A DNA stretch of 64,000 bases. Origin: Benincasa hispida (lineage: Eukaryota > Streptophyta > Magnoliopsida > Cucurbitales > Cucurbitaceae). The stretch spans positions 20,749,862 to 20,813,861 of the forward strand of contig NC_052350.1 in assembly GCF_009727055.1 (NCBI RefSeq). The letters run 5' to 3'. The notes below the pieces were generated by a model. The model saw only the letters and a list, made by a program, of their open reading frames with translations. It was not told the DNA's origin and did no database searches. Below are positions 1 through 11,212 of this stretch, in pieces. How positions within the stretch are numbered: position 1 is the first letter of the stretch; every line of letters starts with the position of its first letter. Position numbers and translations under genes: made by a program.

Positions 1-372
1 TATACCAAGAAAAATTCAGCCCAAAAACATGCAAAAACATACATATAAATACATATCAACCTAACTAGATAAAGAAATATACCAAGCAAAATTTGGCAGC
101 CAAAAATGTAGGAAAATCGCAACACAACTGCTACAATGGAGGATTTGGTGAGGATCAAATGGAGGACTGAAAGTCGAGAAAAAATTGAAATTTTGGAAGA
201 TTTCAGTGAAATAGAGGCTTCGGTGAGGAAAATCAATGAGATTTTGGTAGGTAGAAGGGAGGAATTGATGGTTTCGGTGAGGGAAAACGATTATAAGCGG
301 TGGTAAGGAATAACAATAGGCGTTTCAGTGAGGAAGAAGAAGGGTTCGGACGGAGCTTTTAAGGCATGGAAG
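1..372. other. Unassigned sequence
   Basis: No gene, LTR end or tandem repeat could be supported. The stretch has several TCGGTGAGG/TTCAGTGAGG-like words (around 140-335), so it may be the inner part of a repeat whose rest lies left of the window. This is inference only. Confidence 0.4.
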
Positions 373-559
373 TCGTGTACCCGGTACACGACTTAGGGTA
401 ATCGTATACCCGGTACACGATTCCCTCAGTCAAACCTACATGACTGTCACGCCAGACTGGACGTGCCAGATGGCCAGGGACTCGTGTACCCGTTACACGA
501 TTTAGGCCTTATTGTGTACCGGGTACACGATTTAGGTGTAATCGTGTACCGGGTACACC
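373..559. repeat. Array of five 19-bp palindromes
   Basis: Five copies of a near-perfect inverted repeat, TCGTGTACCCGGTACACGA, lie at 373-391, 402-420, 482-500, 512-530 and 542-559. They differ by one or two bases, and the centre is CCCGG or CGGG. Spacers are 11 to 61 bp, and several copies are followed by ATTTAGG or ACTTAGG. Each copy could form a hairpin or a dimer binding site. The setting suggests a subterminal or LTR region of an element that extends left of the window. No function is known to me. Confidence 0.85.
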
Positions 560-1622
560 GATTTTAAACACCTATTTTTGGAATACTTTCTCCCAACCCT
601 ATTTTTTTTCATTATTTATTAAAAAAAATAATTATTTTAAAAAAAATCCTTTTCTCCTTTAAAACTTCTTACTAATATTTGTTTTTATTTATGAGGGCAA
701 CAATCTTCAGATTTTTAGAGATACTTTTGTGTAAGTTTTGAAAGAGAGAATCGTTTTTTGGAAGTTCATAACAACCGGAGAAAAAAACACTTATATTACA
801 TGCTTCTTTCGGTTTATTATTATTATTATTATTAATGAAAGAAAAAAAAAAAAACCTATATATAAGAAAACATGAAAGTCCTTAAAAAAAGTTTTATTTA
901 TTAAAATTTATACATCATTAAAAGTTTAAGAAGGAATGTTTATTAATGTTTTAATTTAACGTACATATTAATTTAGAAAAGAAATGCTGAGAAACTAGTT
1001 CACTAAAAAGCCCCAACAAACTAGTTTACAGGCCAGGCTTCACATATTTTAATGGGCTCATTTTTAATTTCCCGGCAGAAGCCCAACAAACGTCGGTAAC
1101 TCTACAATAGCTTCTCTATTTTCGAGAAACGTGATTCTAGAGTTATATCTTGTAAACCATGGATTATTGAGATAATAATTTATATACTAAGTTAATTATG
1201 TTTGAATTGGCAATTGTGCCTCAAAAAATTAAAAAATTATGGGAAATTTTTCTAGTAACTTAACATTTGACACACTTCGCCAAAATAATAATAATAATAA
1301 AATAATAATAAATAATAATATAATAATGTTGACACTTCATTAAATATATATTATTTTATTTCATGGGATCCTAGATTAATTTTTAAATATTTCTTTTGCG
1401 ACAAATAAATGAATGAAGATAGACTAGAAATTTTATAAAAAAGAAAAAAAGTGATAGTATTGGTTTAAATTATATTATAAGGAATAATTAGTTTCTTCAA
1501 ATATGAAATATTTTCAAGTTCTATAAATAATTTTGTATTAATTTCTTAAACAAACATAGCTAACTTACATACTATATGTGTTAATGAACCTAAGAAATTG
1601 AGTTAACTGATGACCTTATAGC
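560..1622. other. AT-rich intergenic DNA with TTA/AAT microsatellites
   Basis: No coding region is supported. It holds a (TTA)n tract near 813-835 and an (AAT)n tract near 1286-1325, plus homopolymer A and T runs. The last eight bases, CTTATAGC, are the left target-site duplication of the next element. Confidence 0.7.
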
Positions 1623-2119
1623 TAGGGTTGGTAAATATTCCTCACGAGATCGGATCCCTTGGGGTGGGTAATCCCTGGTTTGATCGAAGATGGGGTCAAA
1701 CCGAGTACCTCTTTAGGATCCCCGAATTGGGATGGGACGGGGATGGGGGAGGGGTGCCTGCCCCGTTCTCGATCCCGACCCCGCCCCGATTAAATTTTTA
1801 AATAATTTTTTTTATATATAATTAGTTCTTTAAATATTTTCTCTCTCTATATATATATTAGGTATTTAACTTTTTAAATTTAGCTTGATTTTTAATTTAA
1901 CCCAATCTAAGCCCAACTAAAGTGTCCAAGCCCAAACCAAAGATAATTTTACAAAAAAAAGTTTTAAAAAAAAGTCCACATAGGGAAATAAAAGGGAAAA
2001 CGGGGAAACGGAGAATCCTCGTCCCCATCCCTGCCATTTTGCGGGGATGGAGATAAAATCCCACATCGGGGACAGGGACGGGGAACCCTCCCTTGCCCTG
2101 CCCCGGCTCCGTTGCCAAC

Positions 2120-2979
2120 TATGAAACACAGATACAGATACGGCTACACGATACGGATACGATCGGATACGACGATTCGTCAATTTCTAAAAAACTAAGA
2201 TACGGATACATCTAAGAATGTGTCATTTTTTTTATATATATTTTTCAATATATATATTTCTAAAAAACGAGGATACTGATACGTTGAAGATACATTTTTT
2301 TTCTTTAAAAAAACCTAGGATATAGATAAATTTAGCATACAAGTTAATAACAATAGCACAAAATAGAATACAAACACTGAAATATAATACAAAAAAAACA
2401 TCTAAGATGTTGAAGTATAATAGTTAATAAAATGCAATAGAAAAGTGACTCATATTGCAAAAAAATAATAATAATAATAATAATATTAGAGAGAGAAGTA
2501 TGAAGATAAACGAAAAACTTATAGTTAAAAATATCCAAATAGTTTATTGGTGGATTTTGCGGGGACTCAAATATGAGGATGGAGATTAGATGATTCTAGT
2601 ATAGGATTTGGTCCGTTATTTTTTCTCTTTTAGTTTTGGACTCGAGTAGTGAGCTTTTTAAATATGTTGCCTTATTTTAGATTGGGAAAGATTAAATGAG
2701 TTACTTGTATTTTTTCTTAAAAAAAAGTATGCATAGAAATAGATACGTCAAATCGCGTGTTAGATATGTATCTAGAAAGTATCTGAAAGTATAGACACGT
2801 CAAACTAAAAGTATAGATAGTCAAATCGCGTGTTAGATAAGCATCTAGAAAGTATCTGAAAGTATAGATACGTCAAATCGCGTGTCAAATACGTATTTGA
2901 GAAGTATCTAGAAGTATCAGTATCTGATACGTGTCTGATACTGATTCTTTGCCTCACATGAAGTATCTGTGCTTTATAG
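2120..2979. mobile_element. MULE-like MITE inserted in the hAT-like element
   Basis: Inserted nine bases before the end of the hAT-like element. The left end TATGAAACACAGATAC and the reverse complement of the right end, TATAAAGCACAGATAC, agree at 14 of 16 positions. The 9-bp word GTTGCCAAC is duplicated on both sides (2111-2119 and 2980-2988), which fits Mutator-like elements. About 860 bp, without a transposase frame. The inside is rich in GATACG/GATACA words and has a tandem array at its right. Confidence 0.75.
2741..2945. repeat. About 50-bp tandem array inside the MULE-like MITE
   Basis: Three imperfect copies of a unit containing GTCAAATCGCGTGTTAGATA and TCTAGAAAGTATCTGAAAG start near 2741, 2812 and 2862, with a short partial copy between the first two. 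The unit contains small palindromes such as AAATACGTATTT. Confidence 0.75.
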
Positions 2980-3000
2980 GTTGCCAACTCTACTTATAGC

Positions 3001-3804
3001 AACTCATTGAAACATCTCTATGGAGAAAATTTATTTACCTTACCCTAAAATTAAATATTTTTAATTTGATAATAAAACCATACATAATCTAACTTAAAAT
3101 ACATATGGTGATTTCCTTACTAAATTATATGTACTTTTCAAACCGTTTCAGCGTTTGATTACGTTTTGACTAAACAATGTTTCAAGCATTGAAAATAACT
3201 TAATTATTACCCATATAATCAAATATGTTTTAATGACACTAAAAAAAACACACTTAATCAATGTTATTCAATCACAGTTCATGATTCTAAACCTTTCTTT
3301 CCGCTTCAAAGGTTTTAAGTGTTAAATTAGAGCACTTTTATAAAAATAATTGTAAAAATGAGAGTGGGCTGAAACTATTTATAAAAATAGGTTTTTTTTT
3401 TTGGACTGCATTAGTCTAAAATTGTTATCTGCATTTACTATTAAAAAAAAAAAAAAGCAATTGCAATTTTAATTTAAAAATAAATAAATTGAAAATTCAG
3501 TGCATGTGCCTAAGTTTTATTTTTTTCAAACATGACAAATGGCTTCCGCATTAAAATTTGACTATTATATAGTTTCTATATGATTATTATATGATTGTTA
3601 TATGATTTCTATGTGATTGTTATATGACTGTTATGTAATTGTCACACCTGCAATTACAAAAAAGTTGAAGTCACAGCTATGATTTCTTAAAATGTATTTG
3701 TCATACTATGCAATTTTTCAAAAGAAAAAAAAAATCTATTTATCGTTGGGGTGAAATGAAAAATATTACTTTTATGTGATATCAAGAAGCTAAACATTAC
3801 TGAT
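3001..3804. other. AT-rich intergenic DNA
   Basis: No gene seen. An 11-12-bp tandem repeat based on TTATATGATTGT runs from about 3568 to 3642. Poly-T and poly-A runs are frequent. Confidence 0.7.
3568..3642. repeat. Short tandem repeat, TTATATGATTGT-like
   Basis: About six imperfect copies of an 11-12-bp unit (TATATGATT plus G, A or T variants) follow each other. Confidence 0.7.
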
Positions 3805-4015
3805 CCGTTTGGTAACTATTTTTTTTTTTTCTTTTTAAAATTAAACTTATGACACTACTTCCACCTCCAAATTTCTTCTCTTGTTAACTACTTCTCACCT
3901 ATAATTTAAAAAATCAAACTAAGTTTTAAGAACTAAAAAAAAAATAGCTTTCAAAAAATTGTTTTTGTTTTTTAAATTTAGCTATAAATTCAACCATTAT
4001 ACTTAAAAAAATACA
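3805..4015. mobile_element. MITE copy of the GTTTGGTAACC family, incomplete
   Basis: Begins CCGTTTGGTAACTATTT and runs into poly-T. Its right part, read on the minus strand, resembles the sequence at the far right of the window (TATAATGGTTGAATTT word). A good right inverted repeat was not found, so this copy is probably incomplete. Related copies lie at 55749-56008, 62118-62376 and 63737-64000. Confidence 0.45.
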
Positions 4016-5210
4016 ATATCATATTATAATTATAAGAATACGGATTCCAACTATATTGGCTTCATATAATTTGAATAGTTAATTATAATTTTAAATATTA
4101 TTTTGATTCTTATATCTTCATCTTTTAACTCATTTTCGTCACACTATAGTTTTGGAAGGTACATTTTGATTATTATACTAATTTCAATTTTTGTTTATTT
4201 TAGACTCTATACTCCAAGCTTTTTTTGTCTTTATACGTTTTAAGCTTAGTGTTTAACTTAATTATAATATCTTGATTAGTTGAATAATTTGGTTTCAAAC
4301 ACGTAGCTAATTATTTATATAAAAAAAAATCTAAAATTATTATCGATAGACAAAAGAGCTTTGTTTCTTTTCACAACCCAACAAGAGATAATATGTTTTG
4401 TTCAAATCTCAACTGTTCCTCCCAAAAATCTGAATCATATCCATATATATATATATATTTATTTATTTTAAAAAATTATAGATAAATATGAAAATTGTAG
4501 AGTAATATATTTGTGAATATGGTCAGAATAAAAAAAAAATTTAAAAAAGTGAGGAAAGGGATTCAGTGATATATCACATTCACACATTCCTTTAGAAACA
4601 GCACCACCAAGTGAGGCTTATCCACAATAGGAGAATAGGGTTTAATTTCCTATAAAATTAAAAATATATCTCTTTCTCTCTTTTTATATATTTCATTTTC
4701 AGTTTATAAACAAACAAAAGAAAAAAAAGATTAAAAAAAAAAAAAAGAACAACTTCACTTACACTCTAGCATTTTCTAAGATACCCTTCGAAAAAAATTG
4801 CACTTTTTTCTTTCTCACATGCAATCACCTTTCTTCCAGGTGTTCATNNNNNNNNNNTGTTGTATTTTGTATCAGTTTAAACTCTAAACTAATACTTATA
4901 TTAATTTAAATTATAGTCATCTAATTTTGTCCGGGTTTATATAAAATAAATTTGATTGTTAATTTAATTTGTCTTAATTTGTTAATTTTAATTTGATGAT
5001 TTTTTACATTTTTTATACTAATTTTTATCTCTTTCTAACTTTTATTTTAGTTTGGTTAAAGTAATCAATTTAGTTAGGGTAAAAGGGAAAAAAAAACACG
5101 TGTGTAAAAATTTTGAATTTGATTTTAGTTGCGCGAAAGTTGTCTTTCCTTTTTAAGTATAGAACAAGTTTGGTAAAATTTCAAATTGATACTAATTATT
5201 AGAGTAAACA
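4016..5210. other. AT-rich intergenic DNA with assembly gap
   Basis: No gene seen. Contains a TA microsatellite near 4441-4460 and a 10-N gap. The stretch 4560-4847 (TATA-like TTTATATATTTC at 4683, CT-rich leader-like sequence) could be a promoter of something lost, but nothing coding follows. Confidence 0.5.
4848..4857. other. Assembly gap (10 N)
   Basis: Ten N in the given sequence. The true length of the gap is unknown, and continuity across it is not proven. Confidence 0.99.
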
Positions 5211-5600
5211 TGTAAAATAGGGAAGCTATCAGAATCATTAAGCACTCTAATTATATTAATTTAATTAACAAGCATGCAAACTCATAGTTTTCAAACAATA
5301 GGGTTTCAATTGGTATACCTTTGATGATTTTCAATTGTTCCTTACAATCTCCACGAAATTGACCTTTAATCTCTTCAGTAGACCATCAAGAGTATCTTCT
5401 ATACTAATCTCAGCCTTGGATTGAGTGGTGGAACTCCAATTGAGAGGGGATTTTGAATGGTTTTGGAGGGTTGGGAAGAAAAACAATGTTCCAGTTGAAT
5501 TCTCTCTAAACTGATTAATTCTCAGCCTTTTAATTAGATTAAGCATGCAAGCACTTGAATAATCAGATGATTGACACTTCAAAGAGCATTATACAAGTAG
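5211..5600 (-). mobile_element. Truncated antisense Copia LTR remnant
   Basis: The order of words matches the left end of the Copia LTR at 8666: TGTA start, GGAAGC, AAGCACTCTAATT, AAGCATGC, ATACCTTTG, ATCTCTTCAG-like and GATTGAGT. This is the LTR 3' end read on the minus strand. The rest of the roughly 1.9-kb LTR is not recognisable, so it is a truncated and diverged piece. An open frame on the minus strand here is not a gene. Confidence 0.6.
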
Positions 5601-6105
5601 GCTAGGTGTTAGTCTGTGGATAAATCTACTATGAAAGTAAATTTAGGGTAAATTCACTTAATCCAATAATTTTCAAATTTAAATTATATTTAATTTAAAT
5701 AAAACCCAATAAAAGAAAATTGCAATTGAGTAAAGTTTTTGGGTTTTAAATACCCATCTTTCTCCCAAAAACCTAACTAGAAGCCAGCATTTTGATACAA
5801 ACCCTTTTATTTTTCTTCAAAAAAAAACTTTTTTTCTTCTCTACAAACCCTAGCCTCCATTGCCAACAAACTCAAATTTTTTTTTCTCTCTTCTAGAGAC
5901 CCTAAGCCACCATTAAAAAAAAAAACTCCAATCTCATAACACGAAAAGTCTTAACTTACTTAGAGGTTGCATTTGGTAGGGACTTTGTCCCAAGGATCTG
6001 TACCTCACATAACTAATGGCCATGTGTTCAATATTTCGTCCTTCAACCTTCTTCTTTTCTCTTAAAGACCTTGAAAAATAGAGAGAAAGAAAAGGTACGA
6101 GGAAT
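5601..6105. other. Unassigned AT-rich DNA
   Basis: No gene seen. GGAAT at 6101-6105 is the left target-site duplication of the large gypsy element that follows. Confidence 0.6.
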
Positions 6106-6495
6106 TGATAGCATTGGAAATGTGTTATTTTCTTCCAATTAACTCAGGGTTGTTTAGCTACTTAATTCAGTTAGATTGATAATTGTAGGACTCGAGTGTA
6201 CAAGCAGTCGGATTAAGCGTTCGGGACAAAAAGGTGCTAAAATGACGAAGTTAGGAGCTAAATTGAACAAATGACGAAGGAGTGAAGAATGTTGCCCTGC
6301 CGAGTGTTGCAACGCTCTCATTAAACCTAAGTCTAACGCTAGATCAACACTAAAAGGCAGAATGCTAGAATGCAGGACAGTGTTGCAATGCTGCCCCAAG
6401 CATTGCAATACTCCGGAGATGCTCCAATGTCATCGTCGCTCCGCTTGTCAATGCTTCCTTCCAACGCTCTAGGACATAATAGGCAGCATTGCAAC

Positions 6496-7020
6496 TAGAG
6501 TTGGCAACGGGGAGGGGTGGGAGCGGGGATGCCAGTCCCGCCCCATTTCCCATTTTGAGGAGTTGGGGATTGAGTCCCCGCGGAAAAAAATTTCCAGCCC
6601 ATTAGTTTTTTTTAAATTTTTTTTAAATTTAAAATCAATAATTTTTTGTATTTCTATTGAAATGATACACTTTTTAGGTAACAAGTTAGTATTATTATTA
6701 TTTTATTTATTTAATTTAATAATAAAAAAATATTTTAACATTTCTTTATTTTAAAATTTAATAAAAAGTTACATACATATCTATATATATGTACATACGT
6801 TTCTATATACATGTACATACGTATCTATATACATGTACATAGATAGATATGTATATATACACATATATATTCGGGGCGGGAATATGCTCCCCGTCCCCGG
6901 TTCGGGACCTGTTTTGGGTCTTTGATTTGACCCTATCCCCGATCAAACTGGGGATTCCCCGCCCCGATCAGGGTAGGTACCCCTGAGGACCCGACCTCTC
7001 GGGGATTTTTGCCAACATTA
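6496..7020. mobile_element. hAT-like non-autonomous element (copy 2)
   Basis: Starts TAGAGTTGGCAACGGGG and ends GGGGATTTTTGCCAACATTA, so the TIR core is GTTGGCAA. Flanked by ATTGCAAC (6488-6495) and GTTGCAAC (7021-7028), an 8-bp duplication with one change. The empty site is seen in the 3' LTR of gypsy A near 28490. Inverted relative to copy 1. The middle is AT-rich with a 22-bp tandem repeat (6772-6860) and no transposase. Confidence 0.85.
6772..6860. repeat. 22-bp tandem repeat in hAT-like copy 2
   Basis: Three to four copies of a unit reading TATCTATATACATGTACATA with small changes. The unit contains the palindrome ATGTACAT. Confidence 0.75.
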
Positions 7021-7879
7021 GTTGCAACGCTCCCCCAGAACATTGCAACGCTACGCGATTTGACGGACGCACAGCTCCAACGCGCGCACAACGCAGCGTC
7101 AGGCCAGCATTGCAACGCTTGCCTGATGCTCGGCCATTATGCGTCACAGCGTTGCAACGCTCTTCCTAGCTTTTGTTGGTTTAGTTTAATTCTGATTCAA
7201 TTCTTGAGACTCGTGACGTAATTCTATGAGTTTTATTATGAATTTATGATACTTTATCTTGCACATATTCTTTAATTTTCGTGTATGAAATAATCTGACA
7301 AATTAGCTATGCATGTTTAATTGATTGCTTTGATTGGCCCTAATTTGTAATCGTTAGGTAGTCATCACCTAGAAGCACGAGTTAAGTTAGTTTGTTGTGT
7401 TAATTTGGGATTCCAATTAACAAGCATTTACTTTCTAACTTAGATAAATCTCGCTAAATTAATTGGTTAGACGATGGAAATCAATTAATTGGATTAGCTT
7501 TGCCTTGAATCTTAATGCTTTTTGATTGATTGATTGGTTAAGGATTCTCTCGCTTTTCTGTTAATTAACTTGATTTTGTGGACTACCGAGTAGGATTCTA
7601 ATCGAGTAGGCGAAGTTAAAATTCAAATATCCTCGCACACCTTTTGATTATTCTGTGATAGAATTGATGAGGAATGAACTAAGCAATTTATTTCAAAATT
7701 TCTCATAAAAATCCTCCCTCCCCCTCCCCCCCCAACTTTTAGTTACTTCCTACAAGTTCCAATCTTTGAGGAATCCATATTCGACTCTCTGAGGTTCGAC
7801 CCCGGACTTGTTACTTGTACTACACATTTTATTTTCGTAGGCACAGGTTCAGGACGACGATGAAGCCAACGACCGACCA

Positions 7880-7900
7880 AATTGGCACTCTTATCGGGGA
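7880..7900 (+). promoter_or_regulatory. Primer binding site of gypsy A (degenerate)
   Basis: TTGGCACTCTTATCGGGGA directly follows the 5' LTR. It is a mutated form of TGGCGCCGTTGCCGGGGA, complementary to the 3' end of plant tRNA-Asp, the usual primer of Athila/Tat elements. Confidence 0.75.
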
Positions 7901-7970
7901 GCCAACAGAATCCTTGATTTTTTGAAACTTGTAGTGTTTATCCTTGCTAATCAATTTTCTCTTTTGGTGC

Positions 7971-8665
7971 ATGACTCACACTCCCAAAGGTGCTAGACAA
8001 TTGTATTTTGCAAAGATTTCTAGGGAGGAGCGAAGAATCAAAAGAGAAATGAGACAGCAAGTTGCACTTGACAAAGAGATTCGTGTTGAAGATACATCAG
8101 GAGAAGAAGGCATTCTTGAAGATTTTCCAGTGATGGCTGAACAAGAAAAGATCCTCAAGGAGCTTGCAACACCTGACTTCACTTAGCAGCCCTTGTGCAT
8201 TGCCTATCCTGAGACGACAGGTAACTTTGAGCTTAAATTTGGCTTAATTCACTTACTTCCTGCATTTTCTAGTTTACAGGGTGGGGATCCACACAAAAAC
8301 TTGAAGAAATTCTATGTGGTCTGCAATGGGATGAGACCTAATGGGGTAACTCAGGAGCACATAAATATGAGAGCATTCCCCTTTTCATTGAAGGGAGATG
8401 CCAAGGAGTGGCTCTACATTCTTCCACCAGGGAGCATCACGTCCTGGGAAGAATTGCAAAGGTAGTTCTTGGAGAAGTTCTTTTCAGCATCCCGAGCTGC
8501 TAGTGTTAGAAAGGAAATTTATAGCATCATGCAGTTCGATGGGGAGACCCTTCACGAGTACTAGGATTGGTTCAAAAAGACCTATGCCAAGTTTCCCCAT
8601 CATCAGATCTCAGACCAACTCTTGATCCAATACTTTTATGAGGAACTGATGCAGACCGACAAAAG
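7971..8665 (+). pseudogene. Gag of gypsy A, N-terminal and core part
   Basis: Gag forms the virus-like particle of the retrotransposon. The frame starts MTHTPKGARQLYF and continues after a stop with FELKFGLIHLLPAF, GGDPHKNLKKFY, MRAFPFSLKGDAKEWLY and SITSWEELQR. This is the retrotransposon gag core typical of Athila/Tat elements. Stops occur at 8184, 8463 and about 8562. The frame ends abruptly at YFYEELMQTDKS, exactly where the antisense Copia LTR starts with TGTAGG at 8666. The continuing zinc-knuckle part of this gag is not found. Only a later piece appears at 23152. Confidence 0.85.
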
Positions 8666-10582
8666 TGTAGGAATGTATCAGCAACAGCGGAAGCAACAAT
8701 GATCATTTAAGCACTCTAATTCATCAATTTTGGCAAAATATAAAGCATGCTCTTGTAGAAAACAAGTGAGTTTCATGACATACCTTTGTAGAACCTCTTC
8801 AAAGCACGATCTCCAACTGCAATCTTCTCCGAATCTTGTTGCAGACCATCTCAGGATCTTTCCCACTATTCTCTTAGTGCTCTAGATTGAGTTGTGAGAC
8901 TCAAAACAAGCTTGAATCAATGGTTATGGAGAATTTCTCACAGCAGCAATCTTGTTGAAGAACCCTTTCTTCAGCAAAAATTTTCTCTAAAATTCTCTCT
9001 TGATTGCATGCCTCAAATTCACTCAAATCTCTTCAATATATTGCAAATCATCATGCATGGAAGAGAGTTGCATGAGTTGCAGCTCATGCTTGGAGTTAAT
9101 GAATAAGAGGAAATGGAAATTGTGTGAGCATGAAGAAGATAGATAATGAGATATCTCAATATTCCATTTTTGTATGATTTTTTCAATTTTCCAATTTTAT
9201 CTCAAAATTAAAACTTGATTTTTCCAAAATCCATTTTAATTTTAAAACTGAAAAAATTTCGTTTTATAAAATTAATTTCATAAATTAATTTTTAAATAAA
9301 ACTAATTAATTTAGGTAAAATAGTCTTCCTCACAATATCCATACTATGACTAGTAATGCGGTACAAGTCATTCATATCAAATATTTAATTAATTTTTACA
9401 CATATCTATCTTTATATATTTAAATATAAATTCTCCTATTCCATTTAATCCTAAAATTAAATCGTAATTATATCTCATATAATTACTAATTTCCTTAATT
9501 CTAATTTGAACATTTCAGATTAACTTATCACGCTATTCTAGAGCTAGTCCGATACGAACTAGTAGGAAGACCTCGCAGACCTATAGATCATGGGCTCCAA
9601 CAATCCAGATTAATTGACTATACTCATTAGACCAAATTAATCCCTATTCGTTAACTAATGAGCCACTCCACTAAAGCCCATAGTTGCACTCCTCTCACTA
9701 TAGATATATTATGTCCACATGATTTAACCATAATCAAAAAGTCGACCCTTCACAGGTTGTTCGTAATAACGGGTGTGTCAAATATTTGTTTTACCCCCAA
9801 GATTACGTCTTATTCCTCAAATTCCCACTGATCCTCTAATGAACAACTAGTTTGTGATCAAATCACTAAACCAAACTCTCTCAGCTCAGTGAGAGGGTGG
9901 GGCCCCTTGTTCAAGACCTGGATTCAATACTTGAGAGAACCACCTTTCTTCTATCCATAAATTGGGTAAGTGTGAATTCTGTCTTGCACTCTATATCCCC
10001 AGCTATCTATTAGGTCTTACCCTTGAAATAGGAAGCTTATTGAGCCGGTGCTGTTGAGCCAACCCTCACCTATGCAAATCTAAGGATAATTCCGAATAAA
10101 CAGGAATTCATAGTTAGCTCAAGATTAAGATCGAGTTACCCAGGTCATCTAGGTGAAATAGTCAGTCTTATACTGTAAACAACGTTATAAAGTAAGAGTG
10201 ACTTATTTCTTGGTCCGATCTTATGCAAACTCATTGCAAAGGACGCCCTCACTCCTCATGTCATAACATGTACGAATTGGGATCACATCGTATGTAGCAC
10301 TTTACAACCAAGTAACAACCACAGAGTAGGCCGCATCCAATAGTGTTACCAAAATAAGGTACCCAACCTTATTCATGTACTATAGATCATTTTGACTATT
10401 TACTCGAACCTGATCCACTCTTATGTCTCCACATAAAGTTCAAGTACTCATGTGATAGTCATGGGTCTTAGTTTATTGGATTTAGACTTTCATACAATTT
10501 ATAAAATCAATACTAAGTATATTGATTATAGAAAATGTTTATCATTTTACAAACTGCGAGTTTTAGGACATAAAATCTAATA
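8666..10582 (-). repeat. 3' LTR of Copia 1
   Basis: About 1.92 kb. The minus-strand start TATTAGATTTTATGTCC resembles the start of the solo LTR at 40800 (TGTTGGATTTTATGTC). Its minus-strand end reads GCTTCCGCTGTTGCTG followed by ATACATTCCTACA. Shared blocks with the solo LTR include the GAGGGTGGGGCCCCTTGTTC region (near 9892 here, 41461 there, opposite strands). An ORF at 8894-9106 is not a gene. Confidence 0.85.
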
Positions 10583-10596
10583 ATACTCCCACTTCG
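10583..10596 (-). promoter_or_regulatory. Polypurine tract of Copia 1
   Basis: On the minus strand AAGTGGGAGTAT lies immediately before the 3' LTR. This is the usual plus-strand priming site of plant Copia elements. Confidence 0.75.
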
Positions 10597-10708
10597 ACTA
10601 AAACTTTAGTGGATCAATATATACGATGTTGAGTTTACATGGAAAGAATAAAATGTACAAATACAATAAACTAAGGTATTAAAATACCCATAAATTCTTC
10701 CACTTGCC

Positions 10709-11212
10709 CTAGTGATACAAAACTCGTAGTCCTAGTCCTACTAGGTGACCCTCGAACACTTTAGTCGAGAGGGTCTTTGTAAATGGATCAGCTAAGTTGT
10801 CCTGTGAAGAAATCTGGGTGACGATTACTTCTCCTCGGTGTACAATCTCTCTGATGAGATGGTACTTACGCTTGATATGCTTTCCTCTTTTATGGCTTCG
10901 TGGTTCCTTTGAATTTGCAACTACTCCACTATTGTCATAATAGAGAGTGACAAGAAGGTGCATATTAGGAACTACTTCCAGCTCTATCAGGAACTTTCTG
11001 AACCATACTACTTCTTTTACTGCTTCACTTGTAGCTACATACTCAGCTTCCATTGTGGAGTCAACAATACAACTCTGCTTGATGCTTCTCCACACAACTG
11101 CTCCTCCATTTAGAGTGAATACTGACCCCGAAGTTGATTTCCTCGAAACAATATCGATCTGAAAGTCAGAATCAGTGTATCTAGTAAGGGTTAGATCCTT
11201 AGCACCATACAC
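10709..11212 (-). pseudogene. Copia 1 RNase H and polyprotein C-terminus
   Basis: RNase H removes the RNA template during reverse transcription. The minus-strand frame of 167 residues shows YTDSDFQIDIVSRKSTSG (first catalytic Asp), KQSCIVDSTMEAEYVATSEA (catalytic Glu), LYYDNSGVVANSKEPRSHKR (Asp) and the conserved tail HLIREIVHRGEVIVTQISSQ plus DNLADPFTKTLS. It is the longest intact Copia 1 frame and ends a short distance before the polypurine tract. The upstream reverse transcriptase is broken, so it cannot be made as part of a full polyprotein. Confidence 0.88.

Larger units (their letters stand above)
1623..2992. mobile_element. hAT-like non-autonomous element (copy 1), interrupted
   Basis: The left end TAGGGTTGGTAA and the right end TTGCCAACTCTA are inverted copies. 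An identical 8-bp duplication, CTTATAGC, flanks the whole (1615-1622 and 2993-3000), and an 8-bp duplication is the hAT hallmark. The GC-rich subterminal parts (many GGGGATGGGG/CCCCG words) match two further copies at 6496-7020 and 22787-23151. Without the inserted MITE and its duplication the element is about 500 bp with no transposase frame. It is therefore a non-autonomous member needing a transposase from elsewhere. Confidence 0.82.
6106..7879 (+). repeat. 5' LTR of gypsy A
   Basis: Direct copy of 28124-29609. It starts TGATAGCATTGGAAATG and ends just before the primer site. It carries a 525-bp hAT-like insertion (6496-7020). It also lacks about 200 bp present in the 3' LTR (28610-28800), including that copy's TATA-like box. 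Words of the type CATTGCAACGCT recur about eight times, once as the perfect palindrome AGCGTTGCAACGCT (7148-7161). Confidence 0.88.

Noticed and set aside
4560..4847. TATA-like box and CT-rich leader as a host promoter
   Set aside because: Nothing coding follows and the assembly gap cuts the stretch; not enough to call a promoter.
5331..5582. 83-residue minus-strand ORF as a possible small gene
   Set aside because: It lies in a stretch that matches, block by block, the Copia LTR at 8666, where LTRs have no coding function.
5960..6050. TTTGGTAGGGACTTTGTCCC followed by GGCCATGTGTTCAATA as a tRNA-derived SINE head
   Set aside because: The B box is not convincing and no tail or target duplication was found.
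7790..7805. GGTTCGACCCCGG as a tRNA B box
   Set aside because: No acceptor or anticodon arms around it; the same word is in the gypsy A 3' LTR (29490), so it is LTR sequence.
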